NCBI RefSeq assembly: GCF_001424195.1
Contig: NZ_LMOO01000001.1
Location: 124,001-188,000, forward strand
Source of the DNA: Cellulomonas sp. Leaf334
GTDB taxonomy: Bacteria > Actinomycetota > Actinomycetes > Actinomycetales > Cellulomonadaceae
Direction of reading: 5' to 3'
Length of the DNA stretch: 64,000 nt
The position numbers and the translations under genes are program-made. This document shows, one piece after another, positions 17,410 to 25,241 of this stretch (positions within the stretch are counted from its first letter, which is position 1; the number at the start of each line of letters is the position of its first letter). The notes beneath the pieces are model-generated. The model did not search any database. It worked only from the letters and a program-made list of their open reading frames with translations, and had not been told where the DNA came from.

Positions 17410-20400
17410 CCGCTCGCTCCCCGGGCGACCCGGACGACCAGGTGCTCGCCGCCGAGCAGCGTCTCGCCGGCAGGCACGTCCGTGCCGAGGACCGTCCCGC
17501 CGCGCACGCCGGCGGCGTCCTCCTCGACGAACGTCACCTCGACGCCGGCCTCCGCAGCGTGCCGCGTGACGAACCCGCGGGTGCGACCCAGCAGGTCGTC
17601 CACGGCGAGCCGCGGCACCGGGTTCACCGGTGCGATGGTGGCACCGGGCGGCCGGAGCAGTCGTCGCGGGTCGATGTCGAGACGCCCGAGGTCGATCCGG
17701 CCCGGGACGAACACGTCCCGACGAGGGGGCCCGACGTCGCGCTGCTCGTCGAACCAGAACCACGTCTCGAACCGTCCGCCCGTGACCTCGTCGGTCGTGG
17801 GCAGCTCCAGGTCCGTCCGCCTCTCGGTCATGACCGTGGTGGCGTGCCCGTTGAGGTGCAGCCTCGGGTCCTCCCCGATGATCGCCCACCCGTCGAGCTG
17901 CAGCCGCAGGAGCAGCGGCAGCGGGGGCTCGCCGAGCTGCTGCTCCGCCGCGAGCTGGCGCAGCTGCCGGATGACGCGCTGGAAGAGCTCGTCGAGCGGC
18001 TGCTGCGGCGTCCAGATGATGAGGGCGCCGTCCGCATTGAGGTTCCCGGCGATCTCCACGGTCCGTCGCGCCCACGCCGGCGGCGCAGCCCACATCTCGG
18101 ACTCGGGGGGGACGGGCCAGGGCAGCTCGAGCAGCACGCGCCCGACCGGCTTGCCCTGGACGCTCTCCTGGAGCACGGGGGCGTCGAGCAGCACGGCGAT
18201 CCCGGGGAACTGACCGCCCAGCTCCTCGAAGCTGTACACCTCGTCGTTCTCGAGGTCCTCGCCGGAGAAGAACCGCACGGCCGTGACGTGGACGCCGGGG
18301 GTCCGACCTCCGGGCGGGTCGAGCTGTGCGGTGACCCGGACGGGTGCCTCGTCGGGCTGAACGGGGCCGGGCACCTCCTCGAGCACGATCGTCAGCACGT
18401 CGCTGGTCTCGCCGGCGCCCGTGTCGCGCTGGAGGAACCCGGGCTGCCACACGAACGCCGCGACGCCCTGCTCGTCGGTCTGCGTCACGACGCGCTGGTC
18501 GGCGCCGGGGGTGTTCGCGAGCGTCGGCGGGACGGGCGAGCCGTCCGCCACGCCGAGCACGAGGCCGGTGCGCGCGACCGTCGCGGAGACGGTCGCCCTG
18601 CGGACCGGGCCGCACGGGGTGTCGACGGCGACCCGGATCAGCTGGGGCACGGTCGAGCCGCGGTCGGCGACCTCCTGCCCGTCGCCGCCGACGAGCGCGA
18701 GACTCGGGGTCTCGACGAGACGGGCGAGCGCGTCCTGGACGGTGCGTGTCTGCGCGAACCCCTCGCACACCGGTGCCCATGCGACCTGGCTCGCGACGGA
18801 GAGCCGGCCCGTGACGACCACCGGGACGTCCTCGACGCCCAGGGTGTCCGTGAGGCGCTGGGCGGTCAGGGTCTGCGTGGTCGCACCGCCGAGGTCGAGC
18901 GTCCACCGCACGGTGGCGAGGCCGTCCGGGCCGGTCGTGACGACGAGCGGGTTGGCGGAGCCCCCGTCGCCGGAGCGCAGCGTGCCACCGGCGGCGGTGA
19001 ACCGCACGTCCTCGCCGGCGACGGGGATGGCACCGCGCCGGACGACGACACGGACGGGCTCGGGCAGCTCGTCGCCCGGCATGGCCTCCTGGCCGTCGCC
19101 GCCGACCAGGTCGATCGACGTCATCGCCGTCAGCGGCGGGAACAGGGAACGGCAGTCGGCGACGAGGGTCCAGCCGTCCGCGGTGCGCTCCAGGATGCCG
19201 AGCTGGGCGCGGTGCGTGCTCGGGCCGTGCGGTGCCAGGGCGAGAGGAGCGTCCGGCAGGCCGGGCCACTCGATGGTGCCCTGGCGGGCCGTCACGCCGT
19301 ACGCGAGCCGGACCGTGCGCGCGGGGATGAGCCAGTGGTCGCCGACGTCGGGGGTGCCACCTGCCGGGAACGTGACCGTGATGCCACCCTCGAGCGGCTG
19401 CGGCGCCGCGCTCAGCGGCGTCGGGCCGCCGTCCCAGCGGCGCACGACGGGCGTCCCGCCGAGTGCGGCCACGCTGGTCACGGCGGTGTCGAGCCACGCG
19501 ACGTGCACGACGTTCTCGGCGACGGAGTCGACCGTCGAGCCCACCCGCGCGAGGAACCCCGGCCGGTGCTGCAGCTGCAGGGCGACGCTGGTGACCTCCA
19601 CGAGGTCGCCCGGCAGGATCGACAGCTCCTCGTCGCGCCCGACCCGGTCCAGCTCGAGCGCGTGGTCCATGCCGGTGACGATCGACGGCTCGACGGAGAC
19701 CAGCTTGGCGACGACGGAGCCGTTCTCGCGCGACCACACGAACCGCGCGGCACCGTCGACGTCGTGCACCTCGACCCGGTAGAGCTGGTTCTCGAGCAGC
19801 TCGTAGCCGCTGCCAGCGGTGATCGAGCAGGGGTCGGTCTGCGCCTCGGCGTCCGCGACCCCGGCGACCATGAGCCGCGGGACGCGCACCGGCAGCGCGC
19901 CGGCGACCTGCGAGCAGACCTCGTCGCCGGGCAGCGTCTCGAGCCGTACCTGCCAGACGGTCTGCGCACGTGCAGCGGTGTCGGGCCCGCCGAGGGCCGA
20001 CTCGAGCAGCTCGGGCCGCTCGTCGGCGGTCACCAGGCGGTCGAACACGTCGAGGAAGACCGCGTACCGACCGTTCGCCGCGGGCTGGCCGAGCGCGGGC
20101 TCGTCCGAGACCTGCGGCAGGTACGGCTGTTCGGTCAACGGCCACGCCGTCGCGGCTCCGGGCGGCTCCGGCGACTCGACGAGCTCGCCGTCGACGTAGT
20201 AGCGCCCGGGTGTCACCCCGAGGTCCTCCCACGGCACCTCGCCGTCGTCGGGCACGTCACCGGTGCTCAGCGACACGATGGCGAACGGCCCGGGGGAGCC
20301 GTCGCCGGGGTCCACGCCGCCGGCCGGCCCGACGATGTCCGCGGTGCGCACCTCGTCGTGGTGCGCGGTGATGTCGGCCTGCTCGTTCCACTCGGCGTCG

Positions 20401-20483
20401 AGCAGGACGCGGCCTTGCTGCATGACGACGGACCGGAACCCCAGCGCGGGGTCGAAGGTGCGGCGGGTGAGGTCTGCGTGCAT
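17406..20483 (-). CDS. Large DUF6519 eCIS protein with Ig-like and PASTA-like repeats
   Basis: A 1025-residue protein. The N-terminal domain (MHADLTRRTFDPALGFRSVV, QQGRVLLDAEWNEQADI, VGPAGGVDPG) is typical of DUF6519 proteins in phage-tail-like clusters. A middle region carries three invasin/Ig-like repeats: VGGDGQEAMPGDELPEPVRV, a PVVRR-type variation and VGGDGQEVADRGSTVPQLIR. The final stretch, GTVLGTDVPAGETLLGGEHL, looks like one PASTA repeat. Large modular, repeat-bearing baseplate proteins often carry target-binding parts, so a fibre-like or anchoring role is a reasonable inference. It follows tail protein I with a one-base gap. Confidence 0.85.
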   Translation of the reverse strand: MHADLTRRTFDPALGFRSVVMQQGRVLLDAEWNEQADITAHHDEVRTADIVGPAGGVDPGDGSPGPFAIVSLSTGDVPDDGEVPWEDLGVTPGRYYVDGELVESPEPPGAATAWPLTEQPYLPQVSDEPALGQPAANGRYAVFLDVFDRLVTADERPELLESALGGPDTAARAQTVWQVRLETLPGDEVCSQVAGALPVRVPRLMVAGVADAEAQTDPCSITAGSGYELLENQLYRVEVHDVDGAARFVWSRENGSVVAKLVSVEPSIVTGMDHALELDRVGRDEELSILPGDLVEVTSVALQLQHRPGFLARVGSTVDSVAENVVHVAWLDTAVTSVAALGGTPVVRRWDGGPTPLSAAPQPLEGGITVTFPAGGTPDVGDHWLIPARTVRLAYGVTARQGTIEWPGLPDAPLALAPHGPSTHRAQLGILERTADGWTLVADCRSLFPPLTAMTSIDLVGGDGQEAMPGDELPEPVRVVVRRGAIPVAGEDVRFTAAGGTLRSGDGGSANPLVVTTGPDGLATVRWTLDLGGATTQTLTAQRLTDTLGVEDVPVVVTGRLSVASQVAWAPVCEGFAQTRTVQDALARLVETPSLALVGGDGQEVADRGSTVPQLIRVAVDTPCGPVRRATVSATVARTGLVLGVADGSPVPPTLANTPGADQRVVTQTDEQGVAAFVWQPGFLQRDTGAGETSDVLTIVLEEVPGPVQPDEAPVRVTAQLDPPGGRTPGVHVTAVRFFSGEDLENDEVYSFEELGGQFPGIAVLLDAPVLQESVQGKPVGRVLLELPWPVPPESEMWAAPPAWARRTVEIAGNLNADGALIIWTPQQPLDELFQRVIRQLRQLAAEQQLGEPPLPLLLRLQLDGWAIIGEDPRLHLNGHATTVMTERRTDLELPTTDEVTGGRFETWFWFDEQRDVGPPRRDVFVPGRIDLGRLDIDPRRLLRPPGATIAPVNPVPRLAVDDLLGRTRGFVTRHAAEAGVEVTFVEEDAAGVRGGTVLGTDVPAGETLLGGEHLVVRVARGASG

Positions 20484-20484
20484 G

Positions 20485-22713
20485 TCAGCTCCCGAACAGT
20501 CCGAACTGCATCCCCGCCGGCACGTAGGGCTCGACGAGACGACGTGCTGCGTCCGCCCGCAGGGGGCGGCGCAGGTGGTGGTGGACGCCCATCTCGGCGC
20601 CGTCCTCGCCGCCGCGGCGCACCGAGCCCGGTGCGGCGGGGGACAGCGACGGGTAGAAGGGCGAGCCGAGGCTCGTGGCCCCCGGTCCGCCGGCGAGGAA
20701 CGACGGCCAGTCCGCGCCGGCGGCGTCGGGGTGCGGCACGCAGCGGAACCGGCGCGGTGTGCGCGAGCCGGGGGCCAGGTAGCTGAACCGCGCGCAGCCG
20801 CGCTGCCGGTCGACGACGGTGACGACGTCGGTGCACAGGCTGGACGTCACGTCGAGGATGCGCGCGTCGAGGGTGCCGAACAGCGTCGACCCGTCGACGG
20901 TGACGTAGGTGCCGGTGGCCGTGACCGCGGGGCCCTGCGGTGCGGGGTCGGCGAGCGCGTCCGTCAGGGCCGGGTCGACGACGCAGTCCAGCACGGTCAG
21001 CGCCGGCACGGTCCCGGCCAGCTCGATCCCGCCGACGAGGCTGCGTCGCACCGTCACGGCGAGCTCGCGGTTGCCGTCGGCGGCCGTGCCCTCGACGACG
21101 ACGCGTCCCGCGACCGTGCACTGGCTCAGCGTCAGCGACCGCAGGTCACCGGCGCGCACGACCACGTCACCCTCGACCACGAGCCCGTCCAGGAGCAGGG
21201 CGGACCCCGTGGCACCCGTGACGAGGACGTCGCCGACGATGCGCGGACGCAGACCGTCCGGGGAGTACACGCCCGGCACGGGGGCCTCGACGTCGCCGTT
21301 GAGCAGCTGCCGCCCGCGCCACGTCGCCGCCACGAGCACGAGCCGTGACTCCGCCGGGACCTCGATGTCCAGCGCCCCGGGGTACGCCTCGCTGTCCGCG
21401 ACGGAGAGCACCTGCGTGCCGCCGGTGAGGTCCGGCGTGGTTGCCGCCCACCGCGCCGCGATCTCGGCGAGCCCGTCCACGACGGTGGTCCGCAGACCAC
21501 CGGCGGGTGGTCCCGTCCGCACCAGGACCTGCGACTCCACCCGGTCGCCACCCTCGTCGGTGTCGCCCGTGAACGGGTCGTCGGCGAGCGCCTCGGCATG
21601 CCCGGGACTGCGGTCGTACGTGCCGGCGCCCACGTCCGCGACCGCGCCGTACGCATGGCGCACGAGCACCGAGCCCGGGAGGGTCGCGACGCCGTCGAGG
21701 TACGTGCGCACCACCCCGCACACCGGGTCGACCGTGACCTGCCAGCCGAGCGACGGGTCGCCGGACGGGTCCTCGGTGGCGAGGTCCTCGAGGCCGCGCA
21801 CGCGCACCCGCCAGGGCGCGAGGGGTTCGTCGCCGTCGATCCGCACCGCGACCGGCAGGGTCGGGGGTTCCGTGTCGGCACCGCGGGCTCGCGCCGCACG
21901 CAGCAGGGCGAGCAGACGCCGTGGCCGCAGCGGTACCGGCAGGTCGGCCTCGCCGGCGAGGTGCTCGATCGTCGTCTCCGTCCCGGGGACCGCGAACCAG
22001 GGCTCGCGCACACCGAGCGGGTGCGTCGCCCAGCCGGCCCCGGGACCCCCCAGGGTGCGCGCAGCGATGTCGACGGCCTCGTACACCTGCACGGGGAAGA
22101 CGAACACCGCGACGGTCTCGATGCCGTAGCGACCGCGTCCGCCGTGGCGACCGGGGTCGACCCGCCGCACGTGGGCGGTGTGGGCGAACCGGGTGAGCGC
22201 CCCCTGGGCCAGCCGCGGCGAGCCGAGCTCGGCGGTCGCGGCGTCGCGCAGGCTCGCCCACGTGGGACGCTCCGGGCGGACGTGGTTGACGTGGGTCGTG
22301 GTGCCGAGCAGGCGGTACGTCTCGACGGTCTTCGTCGGCCAGCCGGTCACGTCCCGCACGACCTGCTCGACGACCGCGACGGTGCCCTTGCGCTGGCGGT
22401 AGGAGACGGTGTTGGCCACGACCCCGCGCCGCGAGACACCCGCTCCGGTGCCCGACCCGAGGTCCGACGGGAGCCCGTCGAGACCGACGAGGTCCGCGAG
22501 GTACGGCAGCACCCACTCGGGCGCCGTCTCGACGAACCACGAGTCGTACAGCGACTGCAGGTCGTCCTCGACGGTCGCGAGCTCGGCGGCCACGGCGCCC
22601 AGGAGCGCGTGCAGCAGACCGCCGGACTCGGCGTCGCGCTGCAGGACGTGCGCCGGGAGCAGCGACTCGAGGTACGCGGTGCGCTCGTCGCGCCGCAGGT
22701 CGGAGACGGTCAT
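20485..22713 (-). CDS. Phage tail protein I-like baseplate protein with C-terminal beta-helix
   Basis: A 742-residue protein. The first 250 residues fit the tail protein I/gpI pattern used at the baseplate edge: YLESLLPAHVLQRDAESGG, LQSLYDSWFVETAPEWVLPY and SYRQRKGTVAVVEQVVRDVT. The C-terminal half is rich in short beta repeats (LLLDGLVVEGDVVVRAGDLR, LTLSQCTVAGRVVVEGTA), suggesting a right-handed beta-helix as in tail spikes. This fusion could combine baseplate attachment with surface recognition. ATG 22713 overlaps the stop of the upstream baseplate gene (ATGA). Confidence 0.88.
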   Translation of the reverse strand: MTVSDLRRDERTAYLESLLPAHVLQRDAESGGLLHALLGAVAAELATVEDDLQSLYDSWFVETAPEWVLPYLADLVGLDGLPSDLGSGTGAGVSRRGVVANTVSYRQRKGTVAVVEQVVRDVTGWPTKTVETYRLLGTTTHVNHVRPERPTWASLRDAATAELGSPRLAQGALTRFAHTAHVRRVDPGRHGGRGRYGIETVAVFVFPVQVYEAVDIAARTLGGPGAGWATHPLGVREPWFAVPGTETTIEHLAGEADLPVPLRPRRLLALLRAARARGADTEPPTLPVAVRIDGDEPLAPWRVRVRGLEDLATEDPSGDPSLGWQVTVDPVCGVVRTYLDGVATLPGSVLVRHAYGAVADVGAGTYDRSPGHAEALADDPFTGDTDEGGDRVESQVLVRTGPPAGGLRTTVVDGLAEIAARWAATTPDLTGGTQVLSVADSEAYPGALDIEVPAESRLVLVAATWRGRQLLNGDVEAPVPGVYSPDGLRPRIVGDVLVTGATGSALLLDGLVVEGDVVVRAGDLRSLTLSQCTVAGRVVVEGTAADGNRELAVTVRRSLVGGIELAGTVPALTVLDCVVDPALTDALADPAPQGPAVTATGTYVTVDGSTLFGTLDARILDVTSSLCTDVVTVVDRQRGCARFSYLAPGSRTPRRFRCVPHPDAAGADWPSFLAGGPGATSLGSPFYPSLSPAAPGSVRRGGEDGAEMGVHHHLRRPLRADAARRLVEPYVPAGMQFGLFGS

Positions 22714-25241
22714 GCGAGCACCTCCACGAGGGCCGTGACGTGCAGTGCCTGCGCGGGCAGGAGCTGCAGGTCGGCGTCGGACCACGGCCGGTCCCAGCGG
22801 GCCGGTGCGGCGACGAGCAGGTCGTCGGACGAGTCGGCGAGGCCTGTCGCGGAGAGCGTCGGCATCGTCACCGACTCGACACCCTCGACGCCGGCCGCGG
22901 TCACGAGCACCGACGACGCGGCGAGCGACGTCGCCAGGTCCATCGCGGCGTACTCGGTGACCAGTGCGGCCTGGACCGCGGCGAGCACGGGCGCGACCTC
23001 GTAGCGGGGGTCGACATGGATCCCCAGGCGCGCGACCGCGGGGACGACCTCGCCCGGCAGCACCACGCGCTGCCCTCGCTGCTCACGGGCGTCGTCGAGC
23101 GTGTCCTGCAGGTCGGACAGCAGGTCCGTCGTGGCCGGGTCGCCCGTGACGCCCAGCACCGAGACCACGATCGTGCGCGTCCGGCCGTCCCACACGAGGT
23201 GCGCGCTCGCACGGCCGACCCGCGCGTACCCGCGCGCGAAGTCGGCGTAGTCCGCGACGGACACCGCGCGGTCGAGCGTGCGGATCCGTTGCGGGGCGTT
23301 GGTGCGCGCACCGTCGAGGTCCTCCGGGGGTGCCCAGTCGTGCGTCGCGGCGGGGTTCGTGACCGTCGCGATGCCGCGCGGCCGCCGCACGGGCAGCATC
23401 ACCGCACCCGCGTCCGCGACACCGGCCGCACCGATGCCCGCGCGGTACGTCGCCCGCACGTTCTCCGCCCCGGACGGCAGCCGGGAGCCGTGCAGGCCGT
23501 CACCGAACACGACCGTCGAGACACCGTCCTCGGACTGCCGTACGACGTACACCTGGTCGGTCGGCCCTGCGTCGAGCAGCGACTCGACCTGCGCCCACGC
23601 GACGTCCTCGACCCGCACCTCGAGCTCGGCCACGACACCCGCGGCGTTCGCCGTGGTGGACACGTAGGTCAGCGGCGCCTTGCGCAACGTGAACCGGGGG
23701 AACGCGACGGCGCCGTCGCCGCTGCCGAGCACCTGCTCGGTCGTCTCGCCGTGCGTCGCGTCGGCGACGTTCGCGTGCAGGACCACCGAGCCGGCGCGGT
23801 ACTCCTGCTGGAGGGGCGGATCGAGGGTCAGTCGCTGCGCGCCGCCCGCGGGCACCGTCTCACCGGAGCGCTGCTGGACGGCGATGACCGTCGCCGCCTC
23901 CACGACCTCCTCGTCGTCGGGGGTGACGCCGACGACGAGCACCCGCAGGTCCACCTCGAGCGGCGGGACGGTCGGGAGCACGTCGAGCGTCGTCGCGGGT
24001 GCGCCCACCGGGTCCGCCGCGGGCATCCACACCGTCGGGAGCTCCTCGCTCACGGCATGCACGAGGGTGCTCTCCCGGTCGAAGTCCACGACCCGCTTGC
24101 TGTCGTCGTCGACGTCGACACGCGTCACCTTGTTCGCGACCGCGAACCGGCGCGCACCACCCGCGGAGACCCCCGTGACCTCGAACGCCTCCACGTGGTC
24201 GCCGCTCTCGAGCGCGAGCCACGAGCCCGGGACCAGCTCGGGCACGTCGCCGTCGATCTCGAGCTCGCTCAGCGCCCACCCGGGCCAGAGCTCGTCGGGG
24301 ATGCCCGTCGTGACGAAGGCGACACGCTTGTCCTCGTCCTGGAGCAGCTCCGTGCGCGGCGCGTTGTGGCCGAACAGGCTGAGCCGCCGGGTCAGGCGCA
24401 GCACGCGCACGTCGCCCAGCGTGCGCTTCTCGGCCGCGGCGAACGTCACGGGTTCGTGGAGCGTCACCCGCGTCCAGCCCGTCGCCCACGGCGGGTCCAC
24501 CTCGACCGCGGTGACGCGGCGCAGCGCCCACCGCTCCGTGTCGTCGTCGCGACGGGGACGCTCGCGGCGCGGCGGGCGGACGACGGGCGGGCCGACGAGG
24601 AGCACGCGGTCGTCGACCTCCACCACCGGTGCCGTGGAGTCCAGCCACACGACGTCCGTCGGGTCGGTGAACGTCTGCCGGATCCGGTCGAGCCCGGGGA
24701 CGGCGTTCCACGCGACGCGCGCGACGAGGTCCGCGGTCGTCTCGAACGTCTGCGGGAGCTTGCCGGGCGGGGGCACCGACTGCACGGGGGTGCCGGCGGG
24801 GACGTCCACGCTCAGCGGGGCGGTGGGTGCGGACTCCACCGCGAACGCCAGCTCGACGCGCGCCGCGGCACCGGGCCGCAGCTCGTAGCCGAGGGTGCGC
24901 GCGAGCTGCCGCACGCTCGCCGTCTCGGTCGCCGTCCGCAGGAACCCTTCCTGCGCGATGCGCTCGGTGTAGAACGACACCACGTCCGTGACGACGGCCC
25001 ACGTGTCGAGCAGCGCGACCGTCGGGTCGGCGGGCGGCTGCGTCGCCAGGGAGCGCACCGCGAGGTCCTGTGCGGGCTCCGCGAGGTGCTCGCGCATCCG
25101 GGCCAGCGCCGTCCCGTGCGGTGCCACCCGCCACCGCAGGGCACGCTGACCGGGCAGGTTCCCCTCGGGCGCCGTCGGGCCACGGCCCGCGCACGCCCCG
25201 CCGCACGCCCCACCGCAGTCGCAGCCCGTCCGGGTCGTCAT
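22710..25241 (-). CDS. Putative baseplate assembly protein (gpJ-like), second copy, Cys-rich N-terminus
   Basis: An 843-residue baseplate wedge protein of the putative baseplate assembly family. Family features include LLDTWAVVTDVVSFYTERIA, LRTATETASVRQLARTLGYE, VVFGDGLHGSRLPSGAENVR and YRAGIGAAGVA. Most notable is the extreme N-terminus, where residues 7-17 read CDCGGACGGAC: four cysteines in a tight Gly-rich cluster, an arrangement able to bind metal. With the neighbouring 857-residue protein it corresponds to the Pvc11/Pvc12 pair. It is coupled to the upstream gene by an ATGA overlap. Confidence 0.92.
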   Translation of the reverse strand: MTTRTGCDCGGACGGACAGRGPTAPEGNLPGQRALRWRVAPHGTALARMREHLAEPAQDLAVRSLATQPPADPTVALLDTWAVVTDVVSFYTERIAQEGFLRTATETASVRQLARTLGYELRPGAAARVELAFAVESAPTAPLSVDVPAGTPVQSVPPPGKLPQTFETTADLVARVAWNAVPGLDRIRQTFTDPTDVVWLDSTAPVVEVDDRVLLVGPPVVRPPRRERPRRDDDTERWALRRVTAVEVDPPWATGWTRVTLHEPVTFAAAEKRTLGDVRVLRLTRRLSLFGHNAPRTELLQDEDKRVAFVTTGIPDELWPGWALSELEIDGDVPELVPGSWLALESGDHVEAFEVTGVSAGGARRFAVANKVTRVDVDDDSKRVVDFDRESTLVHAVSEELPTVWMPAADPVGAPATTLDVLPTVPPLEVDLRVLVVGVTPDDEEVVEAATVIAVQQRSGETVPAGGAQRLTLDPPLQQEYRAGSVVLHANVADATHGETTEQVLGSGDGAVAFPRFTLRKAPLTYVSTTANAAGVVAELEVRVEDVAWAQVESLLDAGPTDQVYVVRQSEDGVSTVVFGDGLHGSRLPSGAENVRATYRAGIGAAGVADAGAVMLPVRRPRGIATVTNPAATHDWAPPEDLDGARTNAPQRIRTLDRAVSVADYADFARGYARVGRASAHLVWDGRTRTIVVSVLGVTGDPATTDLLSDLQDTLDDAREQRGQRVVLPGEVVPAVARLGIHVDPRYEVAPVLAAVQAALVTEYAAMDLATSLAASSVLVTAAGVEGVESVTMPTLSATGLADSSDDLLVAAPARWDRPWSDADLQLLPAQALHVTALVEVLA

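Noticed and set aside
17410..20232. Continuation of the DUF4157 frame through the DUF6519 gene (over 1300 codons)
   Set aside because: Only the first-called 386 residues look like a protein; the extension is Arg/Pro/Ala low-complexity read from the complementary frame of the DUF6519 gene.
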